A DNA stretch of 64,000 nucleotides from Derxia gummosa DSM 723 (GTDB lineage Bacteria > Pseudomonadota > Gammaproteobacteria > Burkholderiales > Burkholderiaceae_E): assembly GCF_000482785.1 (NCBI RefSeq), contig NZ_AXWS01000008.1, positions 124,001-188,000 on the forward strand. Reading direction: 5' to 3'. This document shows, piece after piece, positions 17,531 through 25,674 of the stretch (within the stretch, counting starts at the first letter, position 1; each line of letters begins with the position of its first letter). The translations under genes were made by a program, and so were the position numbers. A model generated the notes under the pieces. It saw only the letters and a list, made by a program, of their open reading frames with translations, was not told the DNA's origin and ran no database searches.

Positions 17531-19900
17531 ATGTCGATCCCATTCCGCCTTCGCCCGCCGCCGCGGCGCGGCCTGATTGCCGCCGCGCTGACGCTGTTCG
17601 CGGCGACGGCCGTGACTGGCTCGCGCGCCGTTGGGGGCGCCGGCAATGGTGTCGGCTATGGTGTCGGCAAGGGCGCCGGCTCGCGCGCCGGTGATGCCGC
17701 CGCTCGCCCCTGGCTCGATGCCCACCTGCCGCCCGACGAACGCGCCCGCCTGCTCGAAGCCGAACTCACGCTCGACGAGCGCATCGCCCTCGTCCACGGC
17801 CCGATGGCGCTGCCCTTCGCGGGCAAGCCGGTGCCCAAGGGTGCGCTCGGCTCTGCCGGCTACGTGCCCGGCGTGCCGCGCCTCGGCATCCCGGCCCTGC
17901 AGGAGACCGACGCGAGCCTTGGCGTCGCCAACCCCGCCGACGTGCGACCCGGCGACGGCGCGACCGCGCTGCCGTCGAGCCTCGCGCTTGCCGCGAGCTT
18001 CGACCCGCAGCTCGCCTTCGACAGCGGCGCGATGATCGGCCGCGAGGCGCGCGCCAAGGGCTTCAACGTGCTGCTCGCGGGCGGCGCCAATCTCGCGCGC
18101 GACCCGCGCAATGGCCGCAACTTCGAGTACCTCGGCGAAGACCCGCTGCTCGCCGGCACGCTCGCGGGCGAGTCGATCCGGGGCATCCAGTCGCAGCGCG
18201 TGATCTCGACGCTCAAGCACTTTTCGCTCAACGCGCAGGAGACGAACCGGCAGGCGGTGGACGCGTGCATCGACGAGGCGGCGCACCGCGAGTCGGACCT
18301 GCTCGCCTTCCAGCTCGCGGTCGAGCGCGGCCGGCCCGGCTCGGTCATGTGCGGCTACAACCTCGTGAACGGCGAGCACGCCTGCGGCAATGCGCATCTG
18401 CTCAACCGCGTGCTCAAGGGCGACTGGGGCTATCCGGGCTGGGTGATGTCGGACTGGGGCGCGGTGCATGCGGTGCGCGATGCGCTCGCGGGGCTGGACC
18501 AGGAATCGGGCGAGCAGCTCGATGCGCAGGTGTTCTTCGGCGCGCCGCTCAAGGCGGCGGTGGAGGCGGGCGAGGTGCCGCGCGAACGGCTGTCGGACAT
18601 GGTGCGGCGGGTGTTGCGGTCGATGTTCGCGGTCGGGCTGTTCGATGCCGCGCCGATGGCGACGAATGCCGGTGGCGCGGCGTCATCGGCGCCTGCCACG
18701 GTCGGCGCCGCGCCGGCCTGCGACCGCGAGCCGATCGACCGCGCGGCACACGCCGCCGTCGCGCGCAAGGTCGCGGCCGAGGGCATGGTGCTGCTCGCCA
18801 ATCGCGACGGCCTGCTGCCGCTCGGCGCGGGCACGAAGCGCATCGCCGTCATCGGCGCGCATGCGGATGTGGGCGTGCCGAGCGGCGGCGGTTCGTCGCA
18901 GGTGATGCCGTGGGGCGGGCCGGCGGCTGTGGTGCCGGTGGGGCAGGGTGGCAGCTGGATGCAGGCCTGGAGCAAGGTGGTCTGGCATCCGTCGGCGCCG
19001 CTGGCGGCGCTGCGCGAGCGGCTGCCGGGCGCGCGCATCGAGTTCGACAACGGCCGTTATCCGTCGCGCGCCGCAGCGCTGGCGCGCGAGGCCGATGTGG
19101 CCGTCGTCTTCGTCGAGCAATGGATGATCGAGGCGCTCGACGCGCCCGACCTGTCGCTGCCCGAGGGCCAGGACGCGCTCGTCGCCGAGGTGGCGCGCGC
19201 CAATCCCAACACCGTGGTCGTGCTCCAGACCGGCGGGCCGGTGCTCATGCCCTGGCTTGGCGGCGTGAAGGCGGTGCTCGCCGCGTGGTATGCGGGCGGC
19301 GAGGGCGGCGCGGCCATCGCCGACGTGCTGACGGGCGCGGTCAATCCGTCGGGCCGCCTGCCGGTGAGCTTTCCCGCGAGCCTCGACCAGACGCCGCGCG
19401 GCCCGCTGCCGCTGCGCGAGGGCGCGCCGGGCGAGCGTTTCGCGGTCGAGTACCGCGAGGGATCGGACGTGGGCTATCGCTGGCATGCGGCGCGGGGCAA
19501 CAAGCCGCTGTTCGCCTTCGGCCACGGGCTGAGCTACACGCGCTTCGTGCACGAGCGGCTCGCGGCGCGCGGCGGCGCCACGGTCGCGGTGGAGCTGGAC
19601 GTGGTCAACACCGGCGCGCGCGCCGGTGCCGAGGTGGTGCAGCTCTATGCCGAACCGGCGTCCGGGCGTCCGGGGCGGCGGCTGATCGGCTTCACTCGGG
19701 TGGAACTCACTTCCGGCGAAAGGCGGCGCGTGAGCATCGAGGCCGATCCGCGCCTGCTCGCCGACTTCGACGCGGCGGCGAACGGCTGGCATCTGCGCGG
19801 CGGCGAGCGCCGCGTGCTGGTGGCGCGCGACGCGCTCGCCGACGGACTGGCGGCGGTCGTCCGGCTGGAAGAGCGGCGACTGCCGGCGGGCGGGCGCTGA
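17531..19900 (+). CDS. Secreted GH3 beta-glucosidase
   Basis: A 789-residue glycoside hydrolase family 3 enzyme. An N-terminal signal (PPPRRGLIAAALTLFAAT) is followed by a Gly/Ala-rich spacer, the TIM-barrel domain (KHFSLNAQETNR), the nucleophile Asp308 in VMSDWGAVH, the second alpha/beta domain and a fibronectin type III-like end (LDVVNTGARAGAEVVQLY). It hydrolyses beta-glucosides in the periplasm or outside. Phenolic or quinate-ester glucosides from plants would fit the neighbouring pathways. It starts 11 bases after the LysR gene with a weak ribosome site. Confidence 0.92.
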   Translation: MSIPFRLRPPPRRGLIAAALTLFAATAVTGSRAVGGAGNGVGYGVGKGAGSRAGDAAARPWLDAHLPPDERARLLEAELTLDERIALVHGPMALPFAGKPVPKGALGSAGYVPGVPRLGIPALQETDASLGVANPADVRPGDGATALPSSLALAASFDPQLAFDSGAMIGREARAKGFNVLLAGGANLARDPRNGRNFEYLGEDPLLAGTLAGESIRGIQSQRVISTLKHFSLNAQETNRQAVDACIDEAAHRESDLLAFQLAVERGRPGSVMCGYNLVNGEHACGNAHLLNRVLKGDWGYPGWVMSDWGAVHAVRDALAGLDQESGEQLDAQVFFGAPLKAAVEAGEVPRERLSDMVRRVLRSMFAVGLFDAAPMATNAGGAASSAPATVGAAPACDREPIDRAAHAAVARKVAAEGMVLLANRDGLLPLGAGTKRIAVIGAHADVGVPSGGGSSQVMPWGGPAAVVPVGQGGSWMQAWSKVVWHPSAPLAALRERLPGARIEFDNGRYPSRAAALAREADVAVVFVEQWMIEALDAPDLSLPEGQDALVAEVARANPNTVVVLQTGGPVLMPWLGGVKAVLAAWYAGGEGGAAIADVLTGAVNPSGRLPVSFPASLDQTPRGPLPLREGAPGERFAVEYREGSDVGYRWHAARGNKPLFAFGHGLSYTRFVHERLAARGGATVAVELDVVNTGARAGAEVVQLYAEPASGRPGRRLIGFTRVELTSGERRRVSIEADPRLLADFDAAANGWHLRGGERRVLVARDALADGLAAVVRLEERRLPAGGR

Positions 19901-20208
19901 CGCGGCACGCCAGGGGCGTGCGCTGACGAAATGCGTCGAAGCCGGCGGCCGACGGCAGCCAGCGCAGGCCGCCGCGAAATCGACGCCGGTTCGCCGCAAA
20001 CCCGCATCCGCAAGGCCTCTTTCAGTGCCCGCACGGCGCCGGTTGTGTTGGTTGCGCGCCGAAATGCCGCGCCGCTGCGCATCAGGGCCGACCCGCGATC
20101 CGCACGATTGCCGATCGCCCATGCGCGATTATCGCGCGCCCCGAATTGTTCCCTCTTCCTTGCCGCTTCAGGCTGGCTGCCGCAATGCCCCACCTGAGGA
20201 GACAAGGA
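19901..20208 (+). other. Intergenic region upstream of the porin gene
   Basis: This 308-base gap contains no credible gene. A hairpin GCACGCC-AGG-GGCGTGC (19905-19921) directly follows the glucosidase stop but lacks a T run. The palindrome at 20121-20138 lies about 70 bases before the porin start. GAGGAGA at about 20195-20201 is the porin ribosome site. Confidence 0.6.
20121..20138. promoter_or_regulatory. Recurrent operator, GCGCGA-N3-TCGCGC type (porin promoter)
   Basis: ATGCGCGATTATCGCGCG matches the consensus TTGCGCGANNTTCGCGCG seen at 27254, 41225 and 42132, all before genes of the hydroaromatic island. It lies 71 bases before the porin start. An IclR-type regulator is the likely binder, by inference from the sites beside the IclR genes. 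Confidence 0.55.
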
Positions 20209-21315
20209 ATGAAAAAAATCGCCATCGCCGCCGCGCTGTCCGGGCTCATCGCCGCGCCGGCCTTCGCGCAATCGACGGTGACGCTGTTCGGCTATGCCGA
20301 CGCCGCCTATGTGAACCAGACCAACCGTGTCGGCAACGGCGCCGGCCATGCCGTGCAGTCGGGCGCCTGGCAGGCCTCGCGCTGGGGCGTGCGTGGCGCG
20401 GAAGACCTCGGCAACGGCACGAAGGCCATCTTCGACATCGCCTCGACCATCGCGCTCGATACCGGCGCCAACGCCAACAGCGGTCGCATGTTCGACCGCA
20501 ACGCCTATGTCGGCCTGAGCAACACCAGCTACGGCACCGTGATGCTCGGCCGCCAGGTCACGACGCTGACCGAAGCCCTGTGGGTGACCGACCCGCTGCG
20601 CGCCAACAACGGCGCCACCAACATGAACGTGCGCTACGGCTACCTCGCCGGCCCGGGCACGCCGATCGCCGACGGCTTCGGCCCCGGCGCCTCGCTTGCG
20701 GGCAACTCGCTCGACCGCCAGGACAACACGGTCAAGTACGTCTACAAGGGCACGAGCGGCGGCCCGATCGCGATGGGCTACTACTCCTTCGGTGAATCGA
20801 GCACCGCCGGCAACTCGGCCAGCAAGTCGGGCGGCCTGCTCGCCGGCTGGGATGCGAGCAACTTCCAGCTGCGCGCGGCCTATGCCCAGTTCAAGAACGC
20901 GACCGGCGCCGCCAAGCTCGACGCCTGGACCGTCGGCGGCGTGTACACGCTCGACAAGGTCAAGCTCAAGGCGACCTGGAGCCAGAACAAGATCGACGGC
21001 GTCGAGGCCACCTACCACGAACAGGAAATCAAGGTCGGCTCGGCCGGCGTGACCTACTCGTTCACGCCCGCGCTCGACGTGACGCTCGCCTACTACCGTG
21101 GCACGCGCGGCTTCGACAACGTCTCCACCGACCAGAAGGCGCAGAAGTTCTACGTCGTGCCCGAGTACTTCCTGAGCAAGCGCACCTGGCTCTACGCCAT
21201 CGTCGATTACGAGCGCTTCAACGCGACCGGCTCGGCGCTGTCGAACGGCACGCCGCTCGAAGCCGGCACGCGCAGCTCGACCTACCTCGCGACCGGCATC
21301 AGCCACGCGTTCTGA
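20209..21315 (+). CDS. Trimeric outer-membrane porin (betaproteobacterial type)
   Basis: A 368-residue porin: a signal peptide ending AFA-Q at residue 20, then the typical STVTLFGYADAAYV first strand, and the C-terminal strand STYLATGISHAF ending in Phe for outer-membrane insertion. It lets small hydrophilic solutes, perhaps quinate or shikimate, cross the outer membrane. It is followed by a terminator and then quiC, and shares an operator type with the symporter and IclR genes. Confidence 0.93.
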   Translation: MKKIAIAAALSGLIAAPAFAQSTVTLFGYADAAYVNQTNRVGNGAGHAVQSGAWQASRWGVRGAEDLGNGTKAIFDIASTIALDTGANANSGRMFDRNAYVGLSNTSYGTVMLGRQVTTLTEALWVTDPLRANNGATNMNVRYGYLAGPGTPIADGFGPGASLAGNSLDRQDNTVKYVYKGTSGGPIAMGYYSFGESSTAGNSASKSGGLLAGWDASNFQLRAAYAQFKNATGAAKLDAWTVGGVYTLDKVKLKATWSQNKIDGVEATYHEQEIKVGSAGVTYSFTPALDVTLAYYRGTRGFDNVSTDQKAQKFYVVPEYFLSKRTWLYAIVDYERFNATGSALSNGTPLEAGTRSSTYLATGISHAF

Positions 21316-21326
21316 CCGACCCCCTC

Positions 21327-21374
21327 GGGCCGCGCCGGCCGTCTTCCTTCCTGGCCGGCGCGCCCCTTTTTATT
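21327..21374 (+). terminator. Rho-independent terminator after the porin gene
   Basis: The arms GGGC-C-GCGCCGGCC and GGCCGGCGC-GCCC form a long G+C stem with a 12-base loop, followed by TTTTTATT. It separates porin and quiC transcription, though readthrough could give quiC a lower level from the porin promoter. Confidence 0.8.
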
Positions 21375-21396
21375 CATGACCCAGCACGGAGGCCGC

Positions 21397-23421
21397 ATGC
21401 GCAGGTCGATCGCGACCGTCTCGATCAGCGGTGCGCTCGAAGACAAGATGGAGTCGATCGCGCGTGCGCGCTTCGACGGCTTCGAGGTGTTCGAGAACGA
21501 TCTGATCCACAGCGCGCTCGCGCCGCGCCAGATCGGCGCGCTCGCCGCCGACCTGGGTCTGAGCATCGATCTGTACCAGCCCTTCCGTGACTTCGACGCG
21601 GCGGACGACCGGCTCTTCCGCCGCAACCTCGATCGCGCCGAACGCAAGTTCGACCTCATGGGCGAACTCGGCGCGACCATGATCCTCATCTGCTCGAACG
21701 TCTCGCCCACGGCGGCGACCGACGACGCGCAGATCGCCGGCCAGCTCTACGAACTGGCCGAGCGTGCCGCGAAGCGCGGCATCCGCCTCGCCTACGAAAG
21801 CCTCGCCTGGGCCCGCCACGTATGGGACTACCGGCACTGCTGGAACATCGTGCGGCAGGCCGACCATCCGCATCTGGGCGTCTGCCTCGACAGCTTCCAC
21901 ATCCTGTCCCGCGGCCTCGATCCGAAGCACATCGAGGACATCGCCAGCGAGAAGATCTTCTTCCTGCAACTGGCCGACGCGCCGCTCATGACGATGGACG
22001 TGCTCCAGTGGAGCCGCCATTACCGCTGCTTCCCGGGGCAGGGCGGATTCGATCTGCCGAAGTTTCTCGGCCATGTGCTCGCCGCCGGCTATGCCGGGCC
22101 GCTGTCGCTGGAGATATTCAACGACGTGTTCCGCGAGGCGCCGAGCCGCGACACCACCCACGACGCGATGCGCTCGCTGCTCTGGCTGGAGGAGCAGGTG
22201 AAGCTGCGGGCGGTCGAGGGGCTGGACGTTGCAAGCGCTATCGGAGCCGCCGCGCCCGAAGCGCGCGAGGCTGATGTGCCGGCCGATGCCGTCGTCGCCG
22301 CGCCTGCCGCTGCGCGCAGCCAGGCCACGCCGCTCGCCGCCGCCCTCGGCCGGCTGGAGCTGTTCTCGCCGCCCGCGCCGCCGCGCATCGATGGCACGGC
22401 CTTCGTCGAATTTGCCGTGGACGACGGCACCGAGGCGGCGCTCGGCCGCGTGTTCTCGGCGCTCGGCTTCGAGCGCGCCGGCGAGCACCGCTCCAAGCGC
22501 GTGACGCTCTGGCGCCAGGGCGACACCAACCTCGTCATCAACAACGAGCCCGGCTCCTTCGCGAGCGAGTTCTTCCGCCAGCACGGCCCGAGCATCTGCG
22601 CCATCGCGCTGCGCACCGACGACGGCCAGCGCGCCGTCAACCGCGCCACCGCCTTCCACCTGCCGCGCTTCGAGGGCCGCGTCGGCCCGCACGAAACCAC
22701 CATCCCGGCGGTGCGCACGGTGGACGGCAGCATCCTCTACTTCGTGTCGCCCGAGCTGGAGGCGCGCGGCTTCTGGGACATCGATTTCAGGCTCGCCGAG
22801 CCGGCCAACCGCGCGATCGGCCTCGGCCGCGTCGATCACATCGCCATCGCCGCGCCGATCGAGAGCTTCGACAGCGCCGTGCTGTTCCAGCGCGCCGCGC
22901 TCGGCCTCGAACCCGGCGACAGCCTGGAGCTGACCGACCCCTACGGCATGGTGCGCAGCCGCGCCCTGAGCAACGCCGACCGCAGCCTGCGCGTCGCGCT
23001 CAACGTCTCGCAAAGCCGCAGCACCGTGATCGCGCGCAGCGTCAGCTCGATGCACGGCGCGGGCGTCCACCACCTCGCCTTCGACTGCGCCGACATCTTC
23101 GCGAGCGTCGCGGCGGCACGCGGACGCGGCCTGGCCTTCCTCGACATCCCCGACAACTACTACGACGACCTCGCCGCGCGCTTCGACATTGACGCCGCCG
23201 TTCTCGACCGCCTGCGCATGCTGCGCGTGCTCTACGACCGCGACGCCAGCGGCGGCGAGTTCCTGCACGCCTACACGCCGATGTTCGAGGGCCGCTTCTT
23301 CTTCGAGCTGGTGCAGCGCATCGGCGGCTACGACGGCTACGGCGCCTCGAACGCGCCGGTGCGCATGGCGGCGCTCGCGCGCGACACGACCTCGCTCGTC
23401 ACGCCGCCGCGCGGCGTGTGA
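21397..23421 (+). CDS. quiC: 3-Dehydroshikimate dehydratase fused to an HPPD-like domain
   Basis: A 674-residue fused protein of the Pseudomonas QuiC1 type that turns 3-dehydroshikimate into protocatechuate. The N-terminal TIM barrel (1-270) keeps the four metal ligands seen as LAYESLAW, CLDSFH, FLQLAD and LEIFND. A linker of about 60 residues, Ala-rich, joins a two-module VOC domain resembling 4-hydroxyphenylpyruvate dioxygenase; a full His-His-Glu triad appears conserved (VDHIAIA, VHHLAF, FFELVQR). The start at 21397 follows GGAGG and gives MRRSIATVSISG, as in relatives; an upstream ATG at 21376 is less likely. Confidence 0.92.
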   Translation: MRRSIATVSISGALEDKMESIARARFDGFEVFENDLIHSALAPRQIGALAADLGLSIDLYQPFRDFDAADDRLFRRNLDRAERKFDLMGELGATMILICSNVSPTAATDDAQIAGQLYELAERAAKRGIRLAYESLAWARHVWDYRHCWNIVRQADHPHLGVCLDSFHILSRGLDPKHIEDIASEKIFFLQLADAPLMTMDVLQWSRHYRCFPGQGGFDLPKFLGHVLAAGYAGPLSLEIFNDVFREAPSRDTTHDAMRSLLWLEEQVKLRAVEGLDVASAIGAAAPEAREADVPADAVVAAPAAARSQATPLAAALGRLELFSPPAPPRIDGTAFVEFAVDDGTEAALGRVFSALGFERAGEHRSKRVTLWRQGDTNLVINNEPGSFASEFFRQHGPSICAIALRTDDGQRAVNRATAFHLPRFEGRVGPHETTIPAVRTVDGSILYFVSPELEARGFWDIDFRLAEPANRAIGLGRVDHIAIAAPIESFDSAVLFQRAALGLEPGDSLELTDPYGMVRSRALSNADRSLRVALNVSQSRSTVIARSVSSMHGAGVHHLAFDCADIFASVAAARGRGLAFLDIPDNYYDDLAARFDIDAAVLDRLRMLRVLYDRDASGGEFLHAYTPMFEGRFFFELVQRIGGYDGYGASNAPVRMAALARDTTSLVTPPRGV

Positions 23422-23597
23422 CGCGACCGAATGACCGTCCCGGCCTTGCGCTGCCGCTCCGGCGCCGCCGTCCACGGCCGGCTGGCGACCCTAAGGCGCA
23501 TCGCCACCACTGCTTTTCCGCTCCGCGCCGGCGCGATCCGCCGGCGCGGCGCCCACAACCAGTCCTCCCGACACCCACGGACCGAACGGAGTCAAGC

Positions 23598-24464
23598 ATG
23601 CCCATCGGCGATCGTCCCCAGTTCCTAGCCGGCCTCATCGGCGCCGGCATCCAGCGCTCGCTCAGCCCCACGATGCATGAGCGCGAAGGTCAGGCCCAGG
23701 GCCTGAACTACCAGTACCGCATCCTCGACATCGAGCAGCTCGGCCTCACGCCGGTCGATCTGCCCAGGCTGCTCGAAGCCGCGAAGCTCATGGGCTTCGG
23801 CGGCCTCAACGTCACCCACCCCTGCAAGCAGGCAATCATTCCCCACCTCGACGAGCTGTCGCCCGACGCCAAGGCGCTCGGCGCGGTCAACACCGTCGTC
23901 ATCCGCGACGGCCGCACCATCGGCCACAACACCGACTGGTGGGGCTTTGCCGAAGGCTTCAAGCGCGGCCTGCCGGGCGTGAAGCTCGACCGCGCGGTGC
24001 AGCTCGGCGCCGGTGGCGCGGGCGCGGCCGTCGCGCATGCGCTGCTCACGATGGGCGTCGGCCGCCTCGCGATCTTCGACATGGACCCGACGCGCGCGGC
24101 CAGGCTGGCCGAGGAGCTGTGCGAACGCTTCGGCGCCGGCCGCGCCGTCGGCGGCAGCTCGCTCGAAGACGAGATGGCCGCCACCGACGGCCTCGTGCAT
24201 TGCACGCCCACCGGCATGGCCGCGCATCCGGGCCTGCCGCTCGACGCCGCGCTGCTGCGCCCGGCGATCTGGGTGTCCGAAATCGTGTATTTCCCGCTCG
24301 AGACCGAACTGCTCGCGACCGCGCGCAAGCTCGGCTGCAAGGTGGTGAGCGGCGGCGGCATGGCGGTGTTCCAGGCCGTCGGCGCCTTCCAGCATTTCAC
24401 CGGGCTGGAAGCCGACGCGGCGCGCATGCTCGCGCACTTCGAAGAGCTGCAGGCGGCGCGCTGA
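23598..24464 (+). CDS. Quinate/shikimate dehydrogenase, NAD type (QsuD/YdiB-like)
   Basis: A 288-residue AroE-fold enzyme. The signature NVTHPCKQ with Lys77, Asn98, Asp113 (GHNTD) and GGGMAVFQ is the form found in catabolic quinate/shikimate dehydrogenases of actinobacteria (QsuD). Acidic Asp161/Asp163 after the second strand (LAIFDMD) indicate NAD rather than NADP. It oxidises shikimate to 3-dehydroshikimate, and perhaps quinate to 3-dehydroquinate, feeding QuiC encoded 176 bases upstream. A CGGAG site precedes the start. Confidence 0.88.
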   Translation: MPIGDRPQFLAGLIGAGIQRSLSPTMHEREGQAQGLNYQYRILDIEQLGLTPVDLPRLLEAAKLMGFGGLNVTHPCKQAIIPHLDELSPDAKALGAVNTVVIRDGRTIGHNTDWWGFAEGFKRGLPGVKLDRAVQLGAGGAGAAVAHALLTMGVGRLAIFDMDPTRAARLAEELCERFGAGRAVGGSSLEDEMAATDGLVHCTPTGMAAHPGLPLDAALLRPAIWVSEIVYFPLETELLATARKLGCKVVSGGGMAVFQAVGAFQHFTGLEADAARMLAHFEELQAAR

Positions 24465-24495
24465 GCGCCGGGCGCAGGCCCGATCCGCACGACCG

Positions 24496-24519
24496 ACCCG
24501 CGCCCCGGCGCGGGTTTTT
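24496..24519 (+). terminator. Rho-independent terminator after the quinate/shikimate dehydrogenase gene
   Basis: ACCCGCGC and GCGCGGGT form an 8-base stem with a 4-base loop, followed by T5. The 16-mer CGCCCCGGCGCGGGTT is repeated at 24571-24586 without the T run, an apparent partial duplication before the next gene. Confidence 0.75.
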
Positions 24520-24587
24520 CATTGGCGTCGCGCATCCGCACAACCCCGACGCCGCCGTACGGTGACAGCCCGCCCCGGCGCGGGTTC

Positions 24588-24600
24588 AATGACGTTCATT
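24588..24600. promoter_or_regulatory. Palindrome AATGA-CGT-TCATT before the TIM-barrel gene
   Basis: A perfect 5-3-5 palindrome lies 54 bases before the start at 24654, in the only A+T-rich stretch of this gap. It is a possible operator; its binding partner is unknown. Confidence 0.35.
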
Positions 24601-24653
24601 CAGTGCGCTGCTCGCGGCGCGATCCCGTCCAACCTCAGTCACCCGGGGCAACG

Positions 24654-25502
24654 ATGATTCCGTCCTCCGTCTGCATCGACACGATCGCCCTCGGCGGCAC
24701 GCTCGATGCCAAGCTCGCCGCGATCACCGAGGCCGGCTGCAAGTCCGTCATGGTCTGGGGCAACGACCTCATGAGCGACCCGGGCGGCGTCAAGGTCGCG
24801 GCGCGCAAGATCCGCGAGTCGGGTCTCGCGGTGGCCGGCTTCCAGCTGCTGCGCAACATCGAGGCGGTCGAGCGCCATCTGGTCGATTACAAGATCGACC
24901 TCGCGCGCTCGCTGTTCTCGATGATGGAGGCGGTCGGCACCGACCTGCTGCTCGTGTCGTCGGGCGCCTCGGCGCGCGGCGTGCGCGACATCCCGACGGT
25001 CGGCGCGCGGCTGCGCATGCTGGCCGACCTGGGCGAGGCGATCGGCGCGCGCATCGCCTACGAGGCGCTGTCCTGGGGCGGCTTCATCGACACCTGGGAG
25101 CTGGCGCATCAGGCAGTGGTGGCGGCCGACCATCCGCGCGTCGGCCTCGTGATCGATTCCTTCCACAGCTTCGCGCGCCACCAGCCGGTCGAGCCGCTGA
25201 AGAAGATTCCGGTCGAGCGCATCTTCATGGTCCAGCTGTCGGACGGCGCCTTCGACGCCGTGACCGAGGTGGACGACCTGATCGAGAGCGCGCGCCATCA
25301 CCGCATCTTTCCGCACGACGGCCAGCATGCCTTCGACATCCGCCACATGGTCGAGACGCTGCACGGCATGGGCTTCGCGGGGCCGTGGGCGATCGAGGTG
25401 TTCAACGACGACTACCGCCATCTCGCGCCCGAGGTGGTGATGCGCAAGGCGGTGGAAACGGCCGACTGGCTGCGGCCGGTAATCGGCGCCGAACGCGCCT
25501 GA
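24654..25502 (+). CDS. Stand-alone TIM-barrel enzyme, 3-dehydroshikimate dehydratase-like
   Basis: A 282-residue sugar-phosphate isomerase/epimerase-fold protein that parallels the N-terminal domain of QuiC. The presumed metal ligands recur in the same settings: RIAYEALSW, VIDSFH, MVQLSD and AIEVFND. It lacks the HPPD-like half. It could be a second dehydratase, or act on another hydroaromatic such as a quinate-derived ketone. It lies between the quinate/shikimate dehydrogenase gene and, across a shared terminator, the ShiA-type symporter gene. Confidence 0.8.
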   Translation: MIPSSVCIDTIALGGTLDAKLAAITEAGCKSVMVWGNDLMSDPGGVKVAARKIRESGLAVAGFQLLRNIEAVERHLVDYKIDLARSLFSMMEAVGTDLLLVSSGASARGVRDIPTVGARLRMLADLGEAIGARIAYEALSWGGFIDTWELAHQAVVAADHPRVGLVIDSFHSFARHQPVEPLKKIPVERIFMVQLSDGAFDAVTEVDDLIESARHHRIFPHDGQHAFDIRHMVETLHGMGFAGPWAIEVFNDDYRHLAPEVVMRKAVETADWLRPVIGAERA

Positions 25503-25589
25503 CGGCCCACGCGCGGCCGCGCCATCGCGGCGCGGCCGCGCGCGACACCGCCGGGGCCGGACTCAGCCTTTCCTGACGCCGCACGGGCC

Positions 25590-25627
25590 AAAAAAAAGCC
25601 CGACCGAATCATCGGTCGGGCTTTTTT
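25590..25627. terminator. Bidirectional terminator between convergent genes
   Basis: A run of A is followed by GCCCGACCGA, the loop ATCA, and TCGGTCGGGC followed by T6. The symmetric A and T runs let it stop both the plus-strand TIM-barrel transcript and the minus-strand symporter transcript. Confidence 0.9.
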
Positions 25628-25674
25628 CTGCCGCTGCCCGCCCACGAATGCGGGCTGGCGGCATCGCGGAGAAA

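Noticed and set aside
24571-24586. Second copy of CGCCCCGGCGCGGGTT as another terminator
   Set aside because: It repeats the stem of the terminator at 24496 but is followed by TTCAATG rather than a T run, so it is treated as a partial duplication only.
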